From: Chitinophaga rhizophila
Lineage (GTDB): Bacteria > Bacteroidota > Bacteroidia > Chitinophagales > Chitinophagaceae
Length of the DNA: 64,000 nt
NCBI RefSeq assembly: GCF_019492185.1
Contig: NZ_JAICCF010000002.1
Span: 496,001-560,000 of the forward strand
Reading direction: 5' to 3'
Positions within the stretch are counted from its first letter, which is position 1. Each line of letters starts with the position of its first letter. Made by a program: the position numbers and the translations under genes. The notes beneath the pieces were generated by a model. It saw only the letters and a list, made by a program, of their open reading frames with translations, did not search any database and was not told the DNA's origin. Below, one piece after another: positions 63,059-64,000 of this stretch.

Positions 63059-63345
63059 AGTATAGCCACCCAACGGCGGGTATGATATGATGCAGACGCG
63101 GGTACGAAGTAGGAGAAGCAACAAACGCAGATTCATGAGTGCAGGTACATCCGTAACCTTTTACTGCAGATGATTGCTAGCAGTACCTACAATTAATGGC
63201 TCAGAAGAGCCTTCTCCTGCGAGCTATTATACTGTTTTCAGACAGCTATTATTACTACCATCAAAACCAGTGTACACAAGCAGCTAATTATCAATGCATT
63301 CTCAATTGTCATCCGTAATTCGTAATTGTATTGTATTTTCGGGCC

Positions 63346-64000
63346 ATGTCTTCGATTTATTATAAAGCCTGCCCCTTATGCGGGTCCGGCAATATACACA
63401 AAGTACTTACAGCCAAAGATCATACAGTATCCGGCGAAACATTTGACATTTTCCACTGCGGACATTGCAGTGGACGCTTCACACAGCACGTGCCGGGTAG
63501 TACGGAGATAGGCCGGTACTATCAATCACAGGAATATATTTCGCATTCCGAAACCAAAAAAGGCTTAATCAATCGTTTATATCATAGCGTGCGGAAGATC
63601 ACCATGCGTTCCAAACAGAACTGGGTGAAGGCTGCAACAGGGTTAAAACAGGGTACACTGCTGGATATAGGTTGTGGTACAGGCGCTTTCCTGCACTACA
63701 TGAAACAGATAGGATGGCAGGTGACCGGACTGGAACCTGATGATATTGCAAGAAATAATGCAAAGACTTTATACGGGATAGAACCATTGCCCTCTTCAGA
63801 GCTGTTCTCCCTTGCTCCGCAACAGTATGATGCGATCACTATGTGGCACGTACTGGAACATGTACATGCATTACATGACTATCTGAAACAGATCAGAACA
63901 CTGCTAAAGCCAGAAGGCGCTCTTATCATTGCGGTGCCAAACTATACCTCGCCGGATGCGGAGCATTACAAAGAGTTGTGGGCTGCCTATGACGTACCTC
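63346..64000 (+). CDS. Class I SAM-dependent methyltransferase with N-terminal zinc ribbon (3' end missing)
   Basis: At least 218 codons, open to the right edge. It begins with MSSIYYKACPLCGSGNIHK; Cys9/Cys12 and Cys38/Cys41 (FHCGHCSGRF) form a four-Cys zinc ribbon. The methyltransferase core follows, with SAM motif I LLDIGCGTGAFLHYM (Asp107 onward), acidic motif GLEPDDIARNNA and TMWHVLEHVHALHDYL, typical of the Methyltransf_23 group. Such proteins often act on sugars or small molecules in surface-polysaccharide clusters; the next genes are outside the window. TATTTTCG at 63334-63341 just before the ATG is a weak -7 candidate. Confidence 0.9.
   Translation, partial: MSSIYYKACPLCGSGNIHKVLTAKDHTVSGETFDIFHCGHCSGRFTQHVPGSTEIGRYYQSQEYISHSETKKGLINRLYHSVRKITMRSKQNWVKAATGLKQGTLLDIGCGTGAFLHYMKQIGWQVTGLEPDDIARNNAKTLYGIEPLPSSELFSLAPQQYDAITMWHVLEHVHALHDYLKQIRTLLKPEGALIIAVPNYTSPDAEHYKELWAAYDVP

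Overview
The window looks like a stretch of chromosome from a Bacteroidota member of the Chitinophagaceae, most likely Chitinophaga or a close relative. The evidence is from the sequence: promoters of the Bacteroidota type (TAnnTTTG -7 boxes) with no obvious Shine-Dalgarno sequences, a short RpoD without region 1.1, a fused SecDF, a long NusB (about 309 aa), the two-domain GlmU-like protein next to tpiA, DUF3822 next to rsmD, many MKxx...C lipoproteins and a TonB-receptor-like outer-membrane protein. I see no insertion sequence, prophage, CRISPR array, rRNA or tRNA. Most of the region is conserved housekeeping chromosome with some lineage-specific surface and regulatory genes. No gene set here can be confidently called a new system. 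The best leads are non-coding (an orphan sRNA candidate near 19.5 kb, and an inverted repeat plus repeat block upstream of groES) and several family members with altered catalytic residues.

Layout. 1-6.3 kb: BlaI-type repressor and M56 sensor peptidase with a repeat-bearing C-terminus, a secreted C1 peptidase, a 1 kb A+T-rich silent gap, acylphosphatase, a 2H phosphoesterase-like protein and a small frameshifted NUMOD4-like ORF. 6.3-9.3 kb (minus): tpiA, GlmU-like nucleotidyl/acyltransferase, L31 type B, YajQ. 9.4-12.4 kb (minus): translationally overlapping operon of an ECF sigma factor, a membrane anti-sigma-like protein and two exported beta-rich (DUF4097/DUF2807-like) proteins. 12.5-15.1 kb: TonB-receptor-like barrel. 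15.3-17.7 kb: hemerythrin, Lgt-like protein, bacilliredoxin. 17.9-20.2 kb: Hsp20, a six-helix membrane protein and an 0.8 kb structured non-coding stretch.

20.2-32.2 kb: arginine decarboxylase, WbqC, LEA lipoprotein, HMA metallochaperone-like protein, pyrE facing a Nudix gene, the DUF3822-rsmD-coaD-thioesterase operon, MATE exporter, TPR protein, folB, trxB and rpoD. 32.5-43 kb: threonine aldolase, valS, a small GldM-like exported protein, a large protease/propeller/barrel protein, serine deaminase and two tandem FKBP lipoproteins. 43.1-51.1 kb: groES-groEL, then nusB-DUF1573-yajC-coaE-SNF2 helicase. 51.2-64 kb: GH5 glycosidase, secDF, a beta-lactamase-like lipoprotein, DUF4397 lipoprotein, class I aminotransferase, a small membrane protein, M23 peptidase, a methylmalonyl-CoA mutase catalytic subunit and a methyltransferase running off the right edge.

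Functionally the region holds central carbon and nucleotide metabolism (tpiA, pyrE, two CoA biosynthesis steps coaD and coaE, folB), protein synthesis and folding (valS, L31, GroESL, Hsp20, FKBPs), redox control (trxB, bacilliredoxin, hemerythrin), export (SecDF, YajC, Lgt-like) and cell-envelope sensing (BlaI/M56, ECF/anti-sigma). Where the first available start was TTG I moved it to a better-supported ATG, and say so in the entry. All family assignments are from reading the translated sequence; no database search was run.
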